From Desulfococcus sp. 4484_241 (lineage in GTDB: Bacteria; Desulfobacterota; Desulfobacteria; Desulfobacterales; Desulfosudaceae): 43,886 nucleotides of DNA. The notes beneath the pieces were generated by a model that made no database searches, was not told the origin of the DNA, and saw nothing but the letters and a program-made list of their open reading frames with translations. The stretch is taken from assembly GCA_002085115.1 (NCBI GenBank), contig MZGQ01000023.1, positions 1-43,886 of the forward strand. The letters run 5' to 3'. The position numbers and the translations under genes were made by a program. Of the stretch, positions 17,375 through 26,710 are shown in pieces. Position 1 is the first letter of the stretch; the number at the start of each line of letters is the position of its first letter.

Positions 17375-18199
17375 ATGGCTGTACCAAAAAGGAAAAAATC
17401 CAAGTCACGGCGTGATATGCGCAAATCTCAGACAAAGGCAGCGAAAGCCATGCCAGGCGACCAGCGGGAACGTGTCGTTGTTGTCACAGGAGGCTCCAGG
17501 GGGATAGGCAGGGCGATATGTGTTGCCCTTGCGGATCAATCCACGCATGTGTATATCAATTATGTATCGTCGACTGCCAGCGCCCTTGAGACCGAAGAGA
17601 TTATAAAGAGCCGTGGCGGGTCGGCGTCATCTGTACGTGCTGATGTTTCAAGGGCAGATGCTGTAAAAGATCTTTTCAAGACCGTTATATCTGAGCGCGG
17701 AAGGATAGATGTTCTGGTGAACAACGCCGGTATAACAAGGGACGGTTTGGTCCCGCGCATGAAGGAACCTGACTGGGATGATGTGCTTGCCGTAAATCTG
17801 AAGGGAACATTTTTATGCATCAGGGCGGCTTCACGGCAGATGTTGAAACAGAGAAGCGGCCGTATAATAAACATAACGTCGGTCGTGGGGGTCTCAGGCA
17901 ATGCCGGCCAGTCTAACTATGCGGCTTCAAAGGCCGGCATAATCGGCCTTACCAAGTCGGTTGCTTCCGAATTTGCTTCGCGGAACATTACGGTTAACGC
18001 TGTAGCACCCGGATTGATCGAAACCGACATGACAGGCGGCCTGGACAGTTACACCCATGAGCGCATAGCAAAGCTGGTGCCGGCAGGGCGCATGGGGAAA
18101 CCTGAAGAGGTCGCAGCCGCAGTGGCTTTCCTGGCATCAGACGAAGCCGCCTACATAACAGGGCAGGTAATACATGTTAACGGTGGGATTTACATGTAA
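17375..18199 (+). CDS. fabG: 3-oxoacyl-ACP reductase FabG with ribosomal protein L32-like N-terminus
   Basis: NADPH-dependent reductase of fatty-acid elongation (short-chain dehydrogenase). The cofactor loop TGGSRGIG is at 38-45, NNAG follows, and the catalytic residues are S169, Y182 and K186. The first 17 residues, MAVPKRKKSKSRRDMRK, are not FabG-like. They match the start of ribosomal protein L32 (RpmF, consensus MAVPKRKTSKSRRDMRR), whose zinc-binding second half is missing. The start at 17375 has AGGAG 8 nt upstream, whereas the ATG at 17450 (M26), where ordinary FabG would begin, has only a poor site, so the fused form is probably translated. rpmF commonly precedes plsX/fabH/fabG/acpP, so this looks like an in-frame deletion fusing rpmF to fabG. 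acpP follows. Confidence 0.9.
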   Translation: MAVPKRKKSKSRRDMRKSQTKAAKAMPGDQRERVVVVTGGSRGIGRAICVALADQSTHVYINYVSSTASALETEEIIKSRGGSASSVRADVSRADAVKDLFKTVISERGRIDVLVNNAGITRDGLVPRMKEPDWDDVLAVNLKGTFLCIRAASRQMLKQRSGRIINITSVVGVSGNAGQSNYAASKAGIIGLTKSVASEFASRNITVNAVAPGLIETDMTGGLDSYTHERIAKLVPAGRMGKPEEVAAAVAFLASDEAAYITGQVIHVNGGIYM

Positions 18200-18295
18200 G
18201 CTCTCTTTTGTTTTGTGTGGGAATCCATTCCGGGTAGGGGCGAAACAGATTGTAAATATTTTATAAGTTTATTAAATTCATAAGGAGAGAAGAGC

Positions 18296-18526
18296 ATGTC
18301 GATAGAAGACAAGGTTAAGCGTATTTTAGCGGAGAGACTTGATATAGATCCTAACGACATAAAGCCTGAAGCTGAATTCATCAACGATTTGGGGGCGGAT
18401 TCACTGGATATTGTAGAGCTGCTGATGTCTCTTGAGGATGAGTTTGATATTGAGATTTCGGATGATGAGGCGGAAAATATAATCACGGTGAAAGACGCGG
18501 TTGATTTTATAGCGCAGCGTCTTTAA
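18296..18526 (+). CDS. acpP: Acyl carrier protein
   Basis: 76-residue carrier for growing fatty acyl chains. The phosphopantetheine attachment site is S36 in [13 protein letters not shown], at the same position as E. coli AcpP. The protein is acidic and helical, with AAGGAGAG 6 nt before the ATG. It follows fabG by 96 nt. In many relatives fabF comes next, but here glyA follows directly. Confidence 0.97.
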   Translation: MSIEDKVKRILAERLDIDPNDIKPEAEFINDLGADSLDIVELLMSLEDEFDIEISDDEAENIITVKDAVDFIAQRL

Positions 18527-18554
18527 CCTTTTGCAAACAGAAGGCACAAGCCGC

Positions 18555-19814
18555 ATGGACCTTGATTATCTCTCAAAGAAGGACCCCAAGGTCGCAGAAG
18601 CTGTTTTAAGCGAACTTGAAAGGCAGCAGAACAATCTTGAGCTCATAGCGTCTGAGAACGTGGCAAGTCCTGCAGTTATGGCGGCCCAGGGCAGCATTCT
18701 TACGAACAAGTATGCCGAAGGATATCCCGGCAGGCGCTATTACGGTGGATGTGAGTATGTTGATGTTGCAGAAGAGCTGGCTGTGGAAAGGGCAAAAAAG
18801 CTTTTCGATGCATCTTATGTCAATGTGCAGCCCCATTCCGGGTCACAGGCAAACATGGCTGTCTATTTTGCGCTGCTGGAGCCAGGCGACCGGGTGCTTG
18901 GCATGGACCTGGCGCATGGCGGGCATTTAACTCACGGCAGCCCCGTAAGTTTTTCAGGCAAGCTGTTTGATTTCAGACATTACGGCGTGGCCAGGGATAC
19001 CGGAAGGATCGATTTTGATCAGTTAAAAGATGTTGCCAAAAAACACATGCCAAGGATCATAGTAGCCGGTGCAAGCGCTTATCCCCGCGAGCTTGATTTT
19101 AAAGCATTTGCCGAGGTGGCTGAATCGGTCGGAGCCCTGCTGATGGTTGACATGGCCCACATAGCGGGGCTGGTTGCGGCAGGTGTTCATTTATCCCCGC
19201 TCCCATACGCCGACGTCGTAACATCGACAACCCACAAGACTCTGCGAGGGCCCAGGGGCGGTTTGATATTGTCGAACCGTGACTATGGGAAGGCGCTGAA
19301 CAGGGAGGTCTTTCCCGGTATACAGGGGGGGCCGTTGATGCACGTCATCGCTGCCAAGGCCGTTGCTTTCGGCGAGGCGCTTACAGAGGAGTTCAAAAGT
19401 TATCAGCGCCAGGTGGTGCGTAATGCGCAGGTTCTTGCGCAACATCTTATGGACAGCGGGTTGGAACTTGTTTCGGGCGGAACCGACAACCACATGATGC
19501 TTGCGGATCTTCGCAGTATAGGCGTTACAGGCAGGGATGCCGAAACGGCTCTTGGCCTGGCGGGGCTGACGGTCAACAAAAACGCTGTCCCTTTTGATAC
19601 CGAAAGCCCGACCGTTACAAGCGGAATCCGCATAGGGACCCCTGTGATGACTACCAGGGGAATGGGAGAGCCTGAAATGGAGGTTGTAGCAGGCCTGATT
19701 ATGGATGTCCTCAGGAACATCAACAGTGAAACCGTTATAAATTCAACGCGGAAAAAGGTTAAAGAGTTGTGCGACACCTTCCCGCTTTATGCCGGGATGC
19801 AAAACAATGACTGA
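18555..19814 (+). CDS. glyA: Serine hydroxymethyltransferase
   Basis: PLP enzyme interconverting serine and glycine with tetrahydrofolate, the main source of one-carbon units. 419 residues from the ATG at 18555; an upstream in-frame TTG at 18531 is unlikely. It has the conserved N-terminal [37 protein letters not shown], and the PLP lysine K228 in [13 protein letters not shown]. The length is standard. Its stop overlaps the start of the dCMP deaminase by 8 nt, implying translational coupling of one-carbon and deoxynucleotide functions. Confidence 0.97.
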   Translation: MDLDYLSKKDPKVAEAVLSELERQQNNLELIASENVASPAVMAAQGSILTNKYAEGYPGRRYYGGCEYVDVAEELAVERAKKLFDASYVNVQPHSGSQANMAVYFALLEPGDRVLGMDLAHGGHLTHGSPVSFSGKLFDFRHYGVARDTGRIDFDQLKDVAKKHMPRIIVAGASAYPRELDFKAFAEVAESVGALLMVDMAHIAGLVAAGVHLSPLPYADVVTSTTHKTLRGPRGGLILSNRDYGKALNREVFPGIQGGPLMHVIAAKAVAFGEALTEEFKSYQRQVVRNAQVLAQHLMDSGLELVSGGTDNHMMLADLRSIGVTGRDAETALGLAGLTVNKNAVPFDTESPTVTSGIRIGTPVMTTRGMGEPEMEVVAGLIMDVLRNINSETVINSTRKKVKELCDTFPLYAGMQNND

Positions 19815-20271
19815 TACTGTTAAAGGCGGTGACCGTCCTGACTGGCATACATATTTCATGGAGATAGCCGAGCTGGTTGCGAAACGTTCAACCTGCCTGA
19901 GACGGCATGTGGGCGCAGTAATAGTCAAGGATAAACGTATCCTGGCTACCGGCTACAATGGCGCCCCATCCGGTGTCAGGCACTGCAGGGAAACGGGCTG
20001 TCTGCGCGCCAAGCTTGAGGTGCCTTCGGGGGAACGGCACGAGTTGTGCCGGGGAATCCATGCTGAACAGAATGCGATTATACAGGCGGCTTTTCATGGT
20101 GTCTCCATAGATGGAGCTTTGTTGTATTGCACCAATCAGCCCTGTTCCATATGCGCCAAGATGATTATAAACGCGGGAATAACCGCCATTTATTATAAAG
20201 ATGGATACGACGATCCAATGGCGAGGGATATGCTTGCGGAGGCCGGGGTGGAGACGGTCCGGTTGCCGTGA
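19807..20271 (+). CDS. dCMP deaminase (ComEB family)
   Basis: Zinc cytidine-deaminase-family enzyme converting dCMP to dUMP for thymidylate synthesis. 154 residues from the ATG at 19807, inside the end of glyA. Zinc/catalytic residues: H85 and E87 in HAEQNAI, and C113 and C116 in [26 protein letters not shown] is the family block at residues about 38-58 (shown in part). The next gene, nrdR, begins 18 nt downstream, so the run belongs to a nucleotide-supply operon. Confidence 0.92.
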   Translation: MTDTVKGGDRPDWHTYFMEIAELVAKRSTCLRRHVGAVIVKDKRILATGYNGAPSGVRHCRETGCLRAKLEVPSGERHELCRGIHAEQNAIIQAAFHGVSIDGALLYCTNQPCSICAKMIINAGITAIYYKDGYDDPMARDMLAEAGVETVRLP

Positions 20272-20289
20272 CGGAAGGAGGGGCACCCG

Positions 20290-20745
20290 ATGAAATGTCC
20301 GTTTTGCGGGGCGCTTGACAACAAGGTGATAGATTCAAGGTTAAGCAGGGATGACACCGAGACCAGGAGGCGCAGGGAGTGCCTTGCATGCAACCGAAGG
20401 TTCACCACTTATGAACATGTTGAAAAGACGCCCATCATGATAATCAAGAAGGATGGCAGACGCGAGGAGTTCATGAAGGAGAAGGTTCGCGCCGGTATTA
20501 TGAGCGCGTGCCAGAAGAGGAAGATAAGCATAAAGGTAATCGAGGATTTTATCAGTGAGCTTGAACAGGACCTTGTCGAAATGGGGGAACCTGAGATTCC
20601 GTCCAGCATAATAGGCGAAAAGGTCATGAAGAAGCTGCACGCCCTGGACGATGTCGCTTACGTAAGGTTTGCGTCGGTTTACAGGGAGTTCAAGGATGTG
20701 CACGATTTCTATTCCGAACTGAAAACCCTTCTTAAAAGGCAGTGA
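20290..20745 (+). CDS. nrdR: Transcriptional repressor NrdR
   Basis: Global repressor of ribonucleotide reductase genes. 151 residues: an N-terminal zinc ribbon (CPFC at 3-6 and CLAC about 30 residues later, flanked by RRRRECLACNRRFTTYE) and a following ATP-cone domain with RREEFMKEKVRAGI and DDVAYVRFASVYREF. AAGGAGGGGC precedes the start. NrdR commonly sits upstream of rib genes in proteobacteria, as here. No NrdR box was looked for beyond this window. Confidence 0.96.
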   Translation: MKCPFCGALDNKVIDSRLSRDDTETRRRRECLACNRRFTTYEHVEKTPIMIIKKDGRREEFMKEKVRAGIMSACQKRKISIKVIEDFISELEQDLVEMGEPEIPSSIIGEKVMKKLHALDDVAYVRFASVYREFKDVHDFYSELKTLLKRQ

Positions 20746-20836
20746 TCTTTCCTCCCCCCTGGTTCCGGCTGTTCTGCCCGACTGTAACCCTTCGGGTGTT
20801 TAGATATTTTGTTATTTAATTGAACGGTTTTGCCTG

Positions 20837-21928
20837 ATGGATGATAGCGGTTACATGGCCATGGCGCTTGAACTTGCGCGGAAAGGGACGGGGTATACAT
20901 CTCCCAATCCCACTGTGGGCGCCGTAGTCGTTAAGGATGGGCAGGTGGTGGGCCGCGGGTTTCACGAAGCAGCAGGCAAGCCCCATGCCGAAGTGGTAGC
21001 CATAGAGGATGCCGGTCCGCTGGCCAGAGGCGCCGAGCTTTACGTTACGCTGGAGCCCTGTAATCATACCGGCCGAACTCCTCCATGCACAAGAAAGATA
21101 CTGGGGGCAGGGATCGCGAGAGTCGTAGTGGCGACCCGTGATCCGAATCCCGGTGTTACAGGCGGTGGAATTGAGTTCCTTAGGGCCAATGGTGTTGAAG
21201 TAACAGAGGGCGTGTGTGAACGTGAGGCCAGAAAGCAGATAGAATGGTTTATAAAATATGTTACCACCGGCAGGCCTTTTGTCACTGTAAAATGCGCCAT
21301 GACGCTTGATGGGAGAATCGCCACGCGTACAGGCGACTCCAGGTGGGTGAGCGGGGAGGAATCGAGGAAGTTTGTTCACATGATGCGGCACGCATCCGAC
21401 GCTATTATGGTCGGTGTCGGCACGGTAAACGTGGACAACCCGAGACTTACCGCCCGGATAGATGGGATGAAAACCAGGGATCCCGTGCGGATTATACTCG
21501 ATTCGGCGCTTTCGGTCAGGGAAGACGCGGCAGTATTTAATCCTGACTCATCAGCAGAGACGGTGGTGGTTACCACGCCAGGATGCGACACTGAAAAGCG
21601 TAAACGTTTGTCTGGGAAAGCCAGGATAATCGAGCTGGAGACGAAAAACGGGATGGTGCCGCTGGATGTTTTGATGGAGCGGCTCGGGGAAATGGGTGTT
21701 GCCAGTTTGCTTGTGGAGGGAGGTGCGCGTGTGATAGGATCGGCTTTTGCCGAGCGCATTGTGGACAAGATAAACTTTTTTTACGCGCCCAAGATTCTTG
21801 GCGGTGATGATGGCGTTCCGGTTTGTTCCGGCCGGGGCCCTGTGCTTATGAAAGACGCAATAAGAGTTAACGAGGTCTCGGTCCGCAGGTTCGGAGCGGA
21901 TGTGATGATAGAGGGGTACGTGGGCTGA
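20837..21928 (+). CDS. ribD: Riboflavin biosynthesis deaminase/reductase RibD
   Basis: Bifunctional enzyme for the second and third steps of riboflavin synthesis. The 363-residue protein has an N-terminal zinc deaminase domain (PNPTVGAVVVKDGQVVGRG, PHAEVVAI, and CNHTGRTPPC) and a C-terminal NADPH-dependent reductase domain (VKCAMTLDGRIATRTGDSRW, VDNPRLTAR, LLVEGGARV). The length is normal. The ribosome site is weak. A small UUCG-capped hairpin (AACCC-TTCG-GGTGTT) lies in the 91-nt gap after nrdR. Its stop codon overlaps the ribE start by 1 nt. No FMN riboswitch was recognised upstream. Confidence 0.95.
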   Translation: MDDSGYMAMALELARKGTGYTSPNPTVGAVVVKDGQVVGRGFHEAAGKPHAEVVAIEDAGPLARGAELYVTLEPCNHTGRTPPCTRKILGAGIARVVVATRDPNPGVTGGGIEFLRANGVEVTEGVCEREARKQIEWFIKYVTTGRPFVTVKCAMTLDGRIATRTGDSRWVSGEESRKFVHMMRHASDAIMVGVGTVNVDNPRLTARIDGMKTRDPVRIILDSALSVREDAAVFNPDSSAETVVVTTPGCDTEKRKRLSGKARIIELETKNGMVPLDVLMERLGEMGVASLLVEGGARVIGSAFAERIVDKINFFYAPKILGGDDGVPVCSGRGPVLMKDAIRVNEVSVRRFGADVMIEGYVG

Positions 21929-22590
21929 TGTTTACCGGTATTGTAGAAGGTGTCGGGGTCGTAAAAGATATCCGTCCTTCCGCGGATCGCGGCAAGAGGC
22001 TTGGAGTGGAGGCCGGTTTCGACATGGAAGATGTGGCGGTTGGTGACAGCATCGCGGTCAGCGGAGCCTGCCTTACGGTGGTTGAGGTTAACGGCAGAAT
22101 GCTTTGGGCGGATGTGGCGCCTGAAACACTTTCAAAGACAACATTGGGAATGATGCGCGCCGGTGAAAGAGTGAACCTTGAACGCGCACTGAGGTTTTCC
22201 GATCGTCTTGGCGGTCACCTTGTTACCGGCCATGTTGATGGAACCGGGATTGTTGAAAGCATTAAAAAAACAGGAAACGCCGTTATATTGACTATAGGTG
22301 TTTCGTCGGATATCGGGCTTTACATGGTAACCAAGGGTTCGGTGGCTGTTGATGGGGTCAGCCTTACGATAAACGAGTGTGACAGAAGCAGGGTCGTGTT
22401 GAGCATCATCCCGCACACAGCAGCTGTTACTACCATAGGCATAAGAAGAGTGGGGGATAAGGTCAACATTGAAACAGATATAATAGGAAAATATGTCCGG
22501 CATTTTCTTGTTGCAAATGGAGCCAAGGAAAACGGCAAAAACGGCGGTGGCATTGATGCCGATTTTTTGGTAAAAACAGGCTTTCTTTAA
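21928..22590 (+). CDS. ribE: Riboflavin synthase alpha subunit
   Basis: Dismutates two 6,7-dimethyl-8-ribityllumazine molecules to riboflavin. 220 residues made of two similar lumazine-binding barrels. The first starts MFTGIVEGVG and holds GDSIAVSGACLTV; the second starts GHLVTGHVDGTG and holds GSVAVDGVSLTI. It is translationally coupled to ribD through a TGATG overlap. The C-terminal 15-20 residues extend slightly beyond the second barrel. Confidence 0.95.
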   Translation: MFTGIVEGVGVVKDIRPSADRGKRLGVEAGFDMEDVAVGDSIAVSGACLTVVEVNGRMLWADVAPETLSKTTLGMMRAGERVNLERALRFSDRLGGHLVTGHVDGTGIVESIKKTGNAVILTIGVSSDIGLYMVTKGSVAVDGVSLTINECDRSRVVLSIIPHTAAVTTIGIRRVGDKVNIETDIIGKYVRHFLVANGAKENGKNGGGIDADFLVKTGFL

Positions 22591-22629
22591 AAAAGAGAGG
22601 CCGGAACAAAACTATAAAACAGCATGAGT

Positions 22630-22650
22630 GCCGTTTTGTTGTGAAACGGC
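22630..22650 (+). promoter_or_regulatory. Hairpin in the ribE-ribBA gap
   Basis: GCCGTTT (22630-22636) and AAACGGC (22644-22650) form a perfect 7-bp stem with loop TGTTGTG, 19 nt before the ribBA start. No T tract follows. It may affect ribBA translation or transcript processing. Confidence 0.35.
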
Positions 22651-22669
22651 GGATGCCAGGGGAAATAAA

Positions 22670-23884
22670 ATGAGTGTTTTAAGTGTGGAAGAGGCGATAA
22701 AAGAGATCCGGGATGGCAAGATGATTATCCTCGTGGACGACGAGGACCGTGAGAATGAAGGGGATCTCATGATAGCCGCGGAGAAGGTTACTCCTGAGGC
22801 GATAAATTTTATGTCCAAGTACGGCAGGGGGCTTATATGCCTGGCGCTGGACGCAAAGAAGGTTGAGGAACTTGATCTTCCTCTTATGGTTGAGCGGAAC
22901 ACTTCGCCCTATCAGACCGGTTTTACCGTTTCCATAGAAGCCAAGCATGGGGTCACAACCGGTATATCTGCGGCCGACAGGGCGACCACGATTCTGACCG
23001 CTGTTGCGGACGATGCCAGGCCAGGCGACCTTGTGAGGCCCGGACACATTTTCCCGCTTCGGGCAAGACGCGGAGGCGTTATAGTGAGGGCAGGCCAGAC
23101 CGAGGGATCTGTTGACCTGGCCAGGCTGGCCGGGCTCAAGCCTGCCGGTGTAATATGCGAAATAATGAACGATGATGGCACAATGGCCAGGATGCCGGAC
23201 CTGGAAAAGTTCAGCGAAAAACACGGCATAGGCATCTGCACCATAGCGGATTTAATTGAATACCGCCTGCGTACAGAGTCGTTTGTCCACAAGGTGGTCG
23301 AGGCCAGGATCCCGACAAGATTCGGAGGGGAATTCAAAATCGCCGTTTATGAAAATGACATTGATGATTACCAGCATATCGCACTTGTCAAGGGAGAGAT
23401 AGATCCTGAAAAACCGGTGCTGGTAAGAGTGCATTCGGAATGCCTTACCGGTGATATCTTTGGCTCGCTTCGGTGTGACTGCGGAAGCCAGCTTCAAAAG
23501 GCGATGGAGATGATGGACAAAGAAGGCTCCGGTGTGCTTCTTTATGTGAGGCAGGAGGGCAGGGGAATAGGCCTGGTTAACAAGCTGAAGGCTTATAATC
23601 TTCAGGATGATGGGTATGATACTGTTGAAGCAAACGAGAAGCTCGGGTTCAAGGCGGATCTGCGGGATTACGGCATAGGTGCCCAGGTTCTTGCCGATCT
23701 TGGGGTCAGAAAGATGCGGCTGATTACAAACAATCCCAAGAAGATCGTTGGCCTTGAGGGATATGGTCTTTCTGTGACCGAACAGGTGCCCATAGAGATT
23801 CCCTGCAACGAGCACAACAGGAGGTACCTTGAGTGCAAGAAACTCAAGATGGGGCATCTTCTCAACATTGACGGTATGCCATGA
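22670..23884 (+). CDS. ribBA: Bifunctional DHBP synthase / GTP cyclohydrolase II
   Basis: Feeds both substrates into riboflavin synthesis. 404 residues from the ATG at 22670 (AGGGGA upstream). The N-terminal RibB domain has the acidic loop [12 protein letters not shown] and [15 protein letters not shown]. The C-terminal RibA domain begins near residue 205 and has [20 protein letters not shown] with the zinc cysteines, and [20 protein letters not shown] (each shown in part). Both active sites look intact. The order ribD-ribE-ribBA-ribH-nusB is usual for deltaproteobacteria. Confidence 0.96.
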   Translation: MSVLSVEEAIKEIRDGKMIILVDDEDRENEGDLMIAAEKVTPEAINFMSKYGRGLICLALDAKKVEELDLPLMVERNTSPYQTGFTVSIEAKHGVTTGISAADRATTILTAVADDARPGDLVRPGHIFPLRARRGGVIVRAGQTEGSVDLARLAGLKPAGVICEIMNDDGTMARMPDLEKFSEKHGIGICTIADLIEYRLRTESFVHKVVEARIPTRFGGEFKIAVYENDIDDYQHIALVKGEIDPEKPVLVRVHSECLTGDIFGSLRCDCGSQLQKAMEMMDKEGSGVLLYVRQEGRGIGLVNKLKAYNLQDDGYDTVEANEKLGFKADLRDYGIGAQVLADLGVRKMRLITNNPKKIVGLEGYGLSVTEQVPIEIPCNEHNRRYLECKKLKMGHLLNIDGMP

Positions 23885-23967
23885 AAGGGATTTGATGCTT
23901 TTTGAGTTATGACATTTTGAACCGTAAAGTTTTTTCACCAACATGAATACTATCCGGGGAGAGACAA

Positions 23968-24441
23968 ATGCCAAAACTGATTGAAGCAGGACTTTCGGCA
24001 AGGGGCAAAACCTTTGCCCTCATTGCCAGCAGGTTTAATGATTTTATCACCGACAAGCTGCTTTCAGGTGCTGTGGATGCGCTTGTGCGTAACGGGGCTG
24101 CCGACAAGGATATACACATAGTCAAGGTGCCCGGCGCTTTTGAGATTCCGCTCCTGGCCAAGAAAATGGCGGAAAAAGGGGCTTATAACGCAGTAATATG
24201 CCTTGGTGCCGTGATCCGTGGTTCAACGCCCCATTTTGACTATGTTTGCGCGGAGGTGTCAAAGGGTATAGCCCAGGTATCCCTGGAATCGTCGGTCCCG
24301 GTGATTTTTGGAATAATTACGACCGATACCATTGAGCAGGCCATAGAGCGTGCCGGGACAAAGGCGGGAAACAAGGGTTGGAACGCTGCCATAGCGGCAA
24401 TTGAAATGGCCAACCTTATGGAAACCGTGAACAGATCTTAA
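23968..24441 (+). CDS. ribH: Lumazine synthase
   Basis: Condenses the pyrimidine product of RibD with DHBP to give 6,7-dimethyl-8-ribityllumazine. 157 residues with [35 protein letters not shown] (catalytic His in PHFDYV) and [30 protein letters not shown] sits just before the ATG. The length is normal for the icosahedral enzyme. It follows ribBA after 83 nt and precedes nusB by 12 nt. Confidence 0.97.
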   Translation: MPKLIEAGLSARGKTFALIASRFNDFITDKLLSGAVDALVRNGAADKDIHIVKVPGAFEIPLLAKKMAEKGAYNAVICLGAVIRGSTPHFDYVCAEVSKGIAQVSLESSVPVIFGIITTDTIEQAIERAGTKAGNKGWNAAIAAIEMANLMETVNRS

Positions 24442-24453
24442 GTCTGGAAAGAG

Positions 24454-24915
24454 ATGACAAGCAGACGCAGAACACGTGAAACCGCGTTGCAGTTTCTCTT
24501 TTCTTATGATTTGAACAGGGCCAAGGATTTTGAAGAGCAGCTGGAGGATTTTTGCGAAAGGTTTTCCGTTTCCCGCAAGAGCTTTCCATATTTTTTCAAG
24601 CTGGTTTATGGTGTGAAAAGCAGGTGGAAAGAGATAGACGAACTGCTTGCCGAAAGCTCGGAACATTGGAAGATCCGAAGAATGGCGTCTGTAGACAGAA
24701 ACATAATGAGAGTGGCGATTTTTGAAATGCTTTACTGTGAGGATGTCCCGGCCAGAGTCGCCATTAACGAGGCTATAGAGATCGGCAAGAGGTATGGCAC
24801 GGAGAATTCAAGCGCTTTTATAAACGGGGTTCTTGACAGGATAAACAGAAAGTTTGGGCAAGGAGACAACATGGTTCCAGAAAGTAAAAGTAACCCAGAA
24901 CAGGACAAGGAGTAG
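24454..24915 (+). CDS. nusB: Transcription antitermination factor NusB
   Basis: RNA-binding factor for rRNA antitermination. The 153-residue all-helical protein starts MTSRRRTRETALQFLFSYD, the classical NusB arginine-rich N-terminus. It also has ASVDRNIMRVAIFEML and RVAINEAIEIGKRYGTENSS. A short polar tail (PESKSNPEQDKE) is extra. It lies directly after ribH and 3 nt before the trpB-like gene. Confidence 0.95.
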   Translation: MTSRRRTRETALQFLFSYDLNRAKDFEEQLEDFCERFSVSRKSFPYFFKLVYGVKSRWKEIDELLAESSEHWKIRRMASVDRNIMRVAIFEMLYCEDVPARVAINEAIEIGKRYGTENSSAFINGVLDRINRKFGQGDNMVPESKSNPEQDKE

Positions 24916-24918
24916 ATT

Positions 24919-26295
24919 ATGGCATCTAAAAAAATTTTTTTGTCTGAAGACGAGATCCCGCGGCAGTGGTACAACATTCTCGCAGATATAAAGATGAACC
25001 CGCCACTTGGGCCGGACGGCAACCCGATTGGGCCTGACTCCCTTGCCCCGGTCTTCCCTATGAACCTGATTGAGCAGGAAGTCAGCACGGAGCGGTGGAT
25101 TACCATTCCCGACGAGGTGCTCGATGTTTTGACTGTATGGCGACCTTCACCGCTTGTGCGTGCACGAGGGCTTGAAAAGGCTTTGGGAACTCCGGCGCAC
25201 ATTTATTACAAAAACGAGAGCGTAAGTCCGCCCGGAAGTCACAAGCCCAACACCGCTGTGGCTCAGGCGTATTACAACAAGGAGTTCGGTATAAAGAAGA
25301 TTACCACCGAAACAGGGGCCGGCCAGTGGGGAAGCGCGCTCGCCTATGCCTGTGCCCAGTTCGGGCTTGAGTGCAAGGTTTTCATGGTAAGGGTAAGTTT
25401 TGATCAGAAACCCTACAGAAAGACAATGATGGCGGCATGGGGCGGCATCTGTATACCCAGCCCGAGCGATCAGACAAAGGCTGGAAGAGAGGCGCTTGCC
25501 AAGGACCCTGACACGCCGGGGAGTCTTGGTATCGCCATAAGCGAAGCAATCGAATCCGCGGTTACAGATGAAACAGGGCAGACACGGTATTCTCTTGGAA
25601 GCGTACTGAACCATGTGATGCTGCACCAGACAATAATCGGGCTTGAGGCGAAAAAGCAGCTTGAAAAGGTCGGAGAATATCCAGATATAATCATCGGGTG
25701 TGCAGGCGGAGGCAGCAACTTTGCCGGTCTTTCCTTTCCTTTCGTTTATGACAAGATAAACGGGAGGCAGATAGATATTTATCCGGTTGAGCCCATGGGA
25801 TGCCCGACAATGACCAAGGCTCCTTTTGTGTATGACCATGGGGATACAGCGAGATACACGCCTTTGCTGCCTATGCACAGCCTGGGGCACGCATTTGTCC
25901 CCCCGCCGTTCCATGCAGGCGGTCTTCGATACCATGGGATGGCCCCCACGGTCAGTCAGCTTATCTGTGAAGGTGTTATAGAACCAAGATCGGTTTCCCA
26001 GTTGAAAACTTTTGAGGCCGGGATAACTTTTGCCAGGTCCGAGGGGATAATTCCCGCTCCTGAAAGCAACCACGCCATTGCCGCTGTTATAGAGGAGGCC
26101 AACAAGGCCAGGGAAGAGGGCCGTGAGAAGGTTATACTGTTTAATCTCAGCGGCCACGGTCTTCTTGACCTGAATGGTTATGAACGGTTTTTTGCAGGAG
26201 AGCTTTCCGATATAGCCTTGAGCGATGATGAGATCAAGGCAGCCGAGACTGTATTTGCAGAGTTCCCAAAGCCCCAGGTGCTAAAGCACGGTTGA
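24919..26295 (+). CDS. trpB: TrpB-like pyridoxal-phosphate enzyme (tryptophan synthase beta, TrpB2 type)
   Basis: 458 residues. The PLP lysine is K109 in [10 protein letters not shown]; the phosphate-binding glycine run is [23 protein letters not shown] and the C-terminal [12 protein letters not shown] support TrpB2, the longer form (about 430-460 residues) that often works without TrpA or as a stand-alone serine/indole enzyme. No trpA or other trp genes are in the window. It lies 3 nt after nusB, so it is likely cotranscribed with the riboflavin-nusB run. Confidence 0.92.
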   Translation: MASKKIFLSEDEIPRQWYNILADIKMNPPLGPDGNPIGPDSLAPVFPMNLIEQEVSTERWITIPDEVLDVLTVWRPSPLVRARGLEKALGTPAHIYYKNESVSPPGSHKPNTAVAQAYYNKEFGIKKITTETGAGQWGSALAYACAQFGLECKVFMVRVSFDQKPYRKTMMAAWGGICIPSPSDQTKAGREALAKDPDTPGSLGIAISEAIESAVTDETGQTRYSLGSVLNHVMLHQTIIGLEAKKQLEKVGEYPDIIIGCAGGGSNFAGLSFPFVYDKINGRQIDIYPVEPMGCPTMTKAPFVYDHGDTARYTPLLPMHSLGHAFVPPPFHAGGLRYHGMAPTVSQLICEGVIEPRSVSQLKTFEAGITFARSEGIIPAPESNHAIAAVIEEANKAREEGREKVILFNLSGHGLLDLNGYERFFAGELSDIALSDDEIKAAETVFAEFPKPQVLKHG

Positions 26296-26340
26296 TCTCG
26301 GGCAGGTTGAGAAGTGTTTGATTTTTGTCTGTTTCCTGGT

Positions 26341-26631
26341 ATGGAGCGTCCAAAAGTGACTCAACGGCAGCAGGGCAGGACACCCGAAGAGATGCAGCGC
26401 AGGTGCCCAAGGCTTGGACATGACGTTAAGTTCTCCTACTGTCTTGTCTGTGGTGATGACGGGGACCTGTGCAAGGGTATTGCAAATTGCTGGTGGGAAT
26501 ATTTTGACGTGGTGCGTTATCTTGAAGATAACTATCCAAAGGAAACAGTCGCAAACCTGCTGAATCCCAGGCCGAAGGGGAAAATTGCCGGGATTCTCGA
26601 ATTGATAGAGCGGGCGAAAAACAGGAGCTGA
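26341..26631 (+). CDS. Small cysteine-rich conserved hypothetical protein
   Basis: 96 residues from the ATG at 26341; a GTG at 26314 would add nine residues. Cysteines are grouped: RRCPRLGHDVKFSYCLVCGD, then DLCKGIANCWWEYFDVVRYL. The order Cx(n)LGHxVxFxYC...C...CWWxxFDV recurs in Desulfobacterota proteins of unknown function. Five or six conserved cysteines suggest metal or Fe-S binding. No membrane segment is visible. It sits 45 nt after trpB on the same strand and probably shares its transcript. Confidence 0.65.
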   Translation: MERPKVTQRQQGRTPEEMQRRCPRLGHDVKFSYCLVCGDDGDLCKGIANCWWEYFDVVRYLEDNYPKETVANLLNPRPKGKIAGILELIERAKNRS

Positions 26632-26710
26632 TAAGCATTGGTGAAATTTTCATGCTTTCGCGGTATTACCGGGTCCATTTTTTATATAGTGTACTGTCAG
26701 GGAGGTATAA

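Noticed and set aside
20746-20836. FMN riboswitch upstream of ribD
   Set aside because: The gap is only 91 nt and none of the conserved RFN blocks is present; just a small UUCG hairpin.
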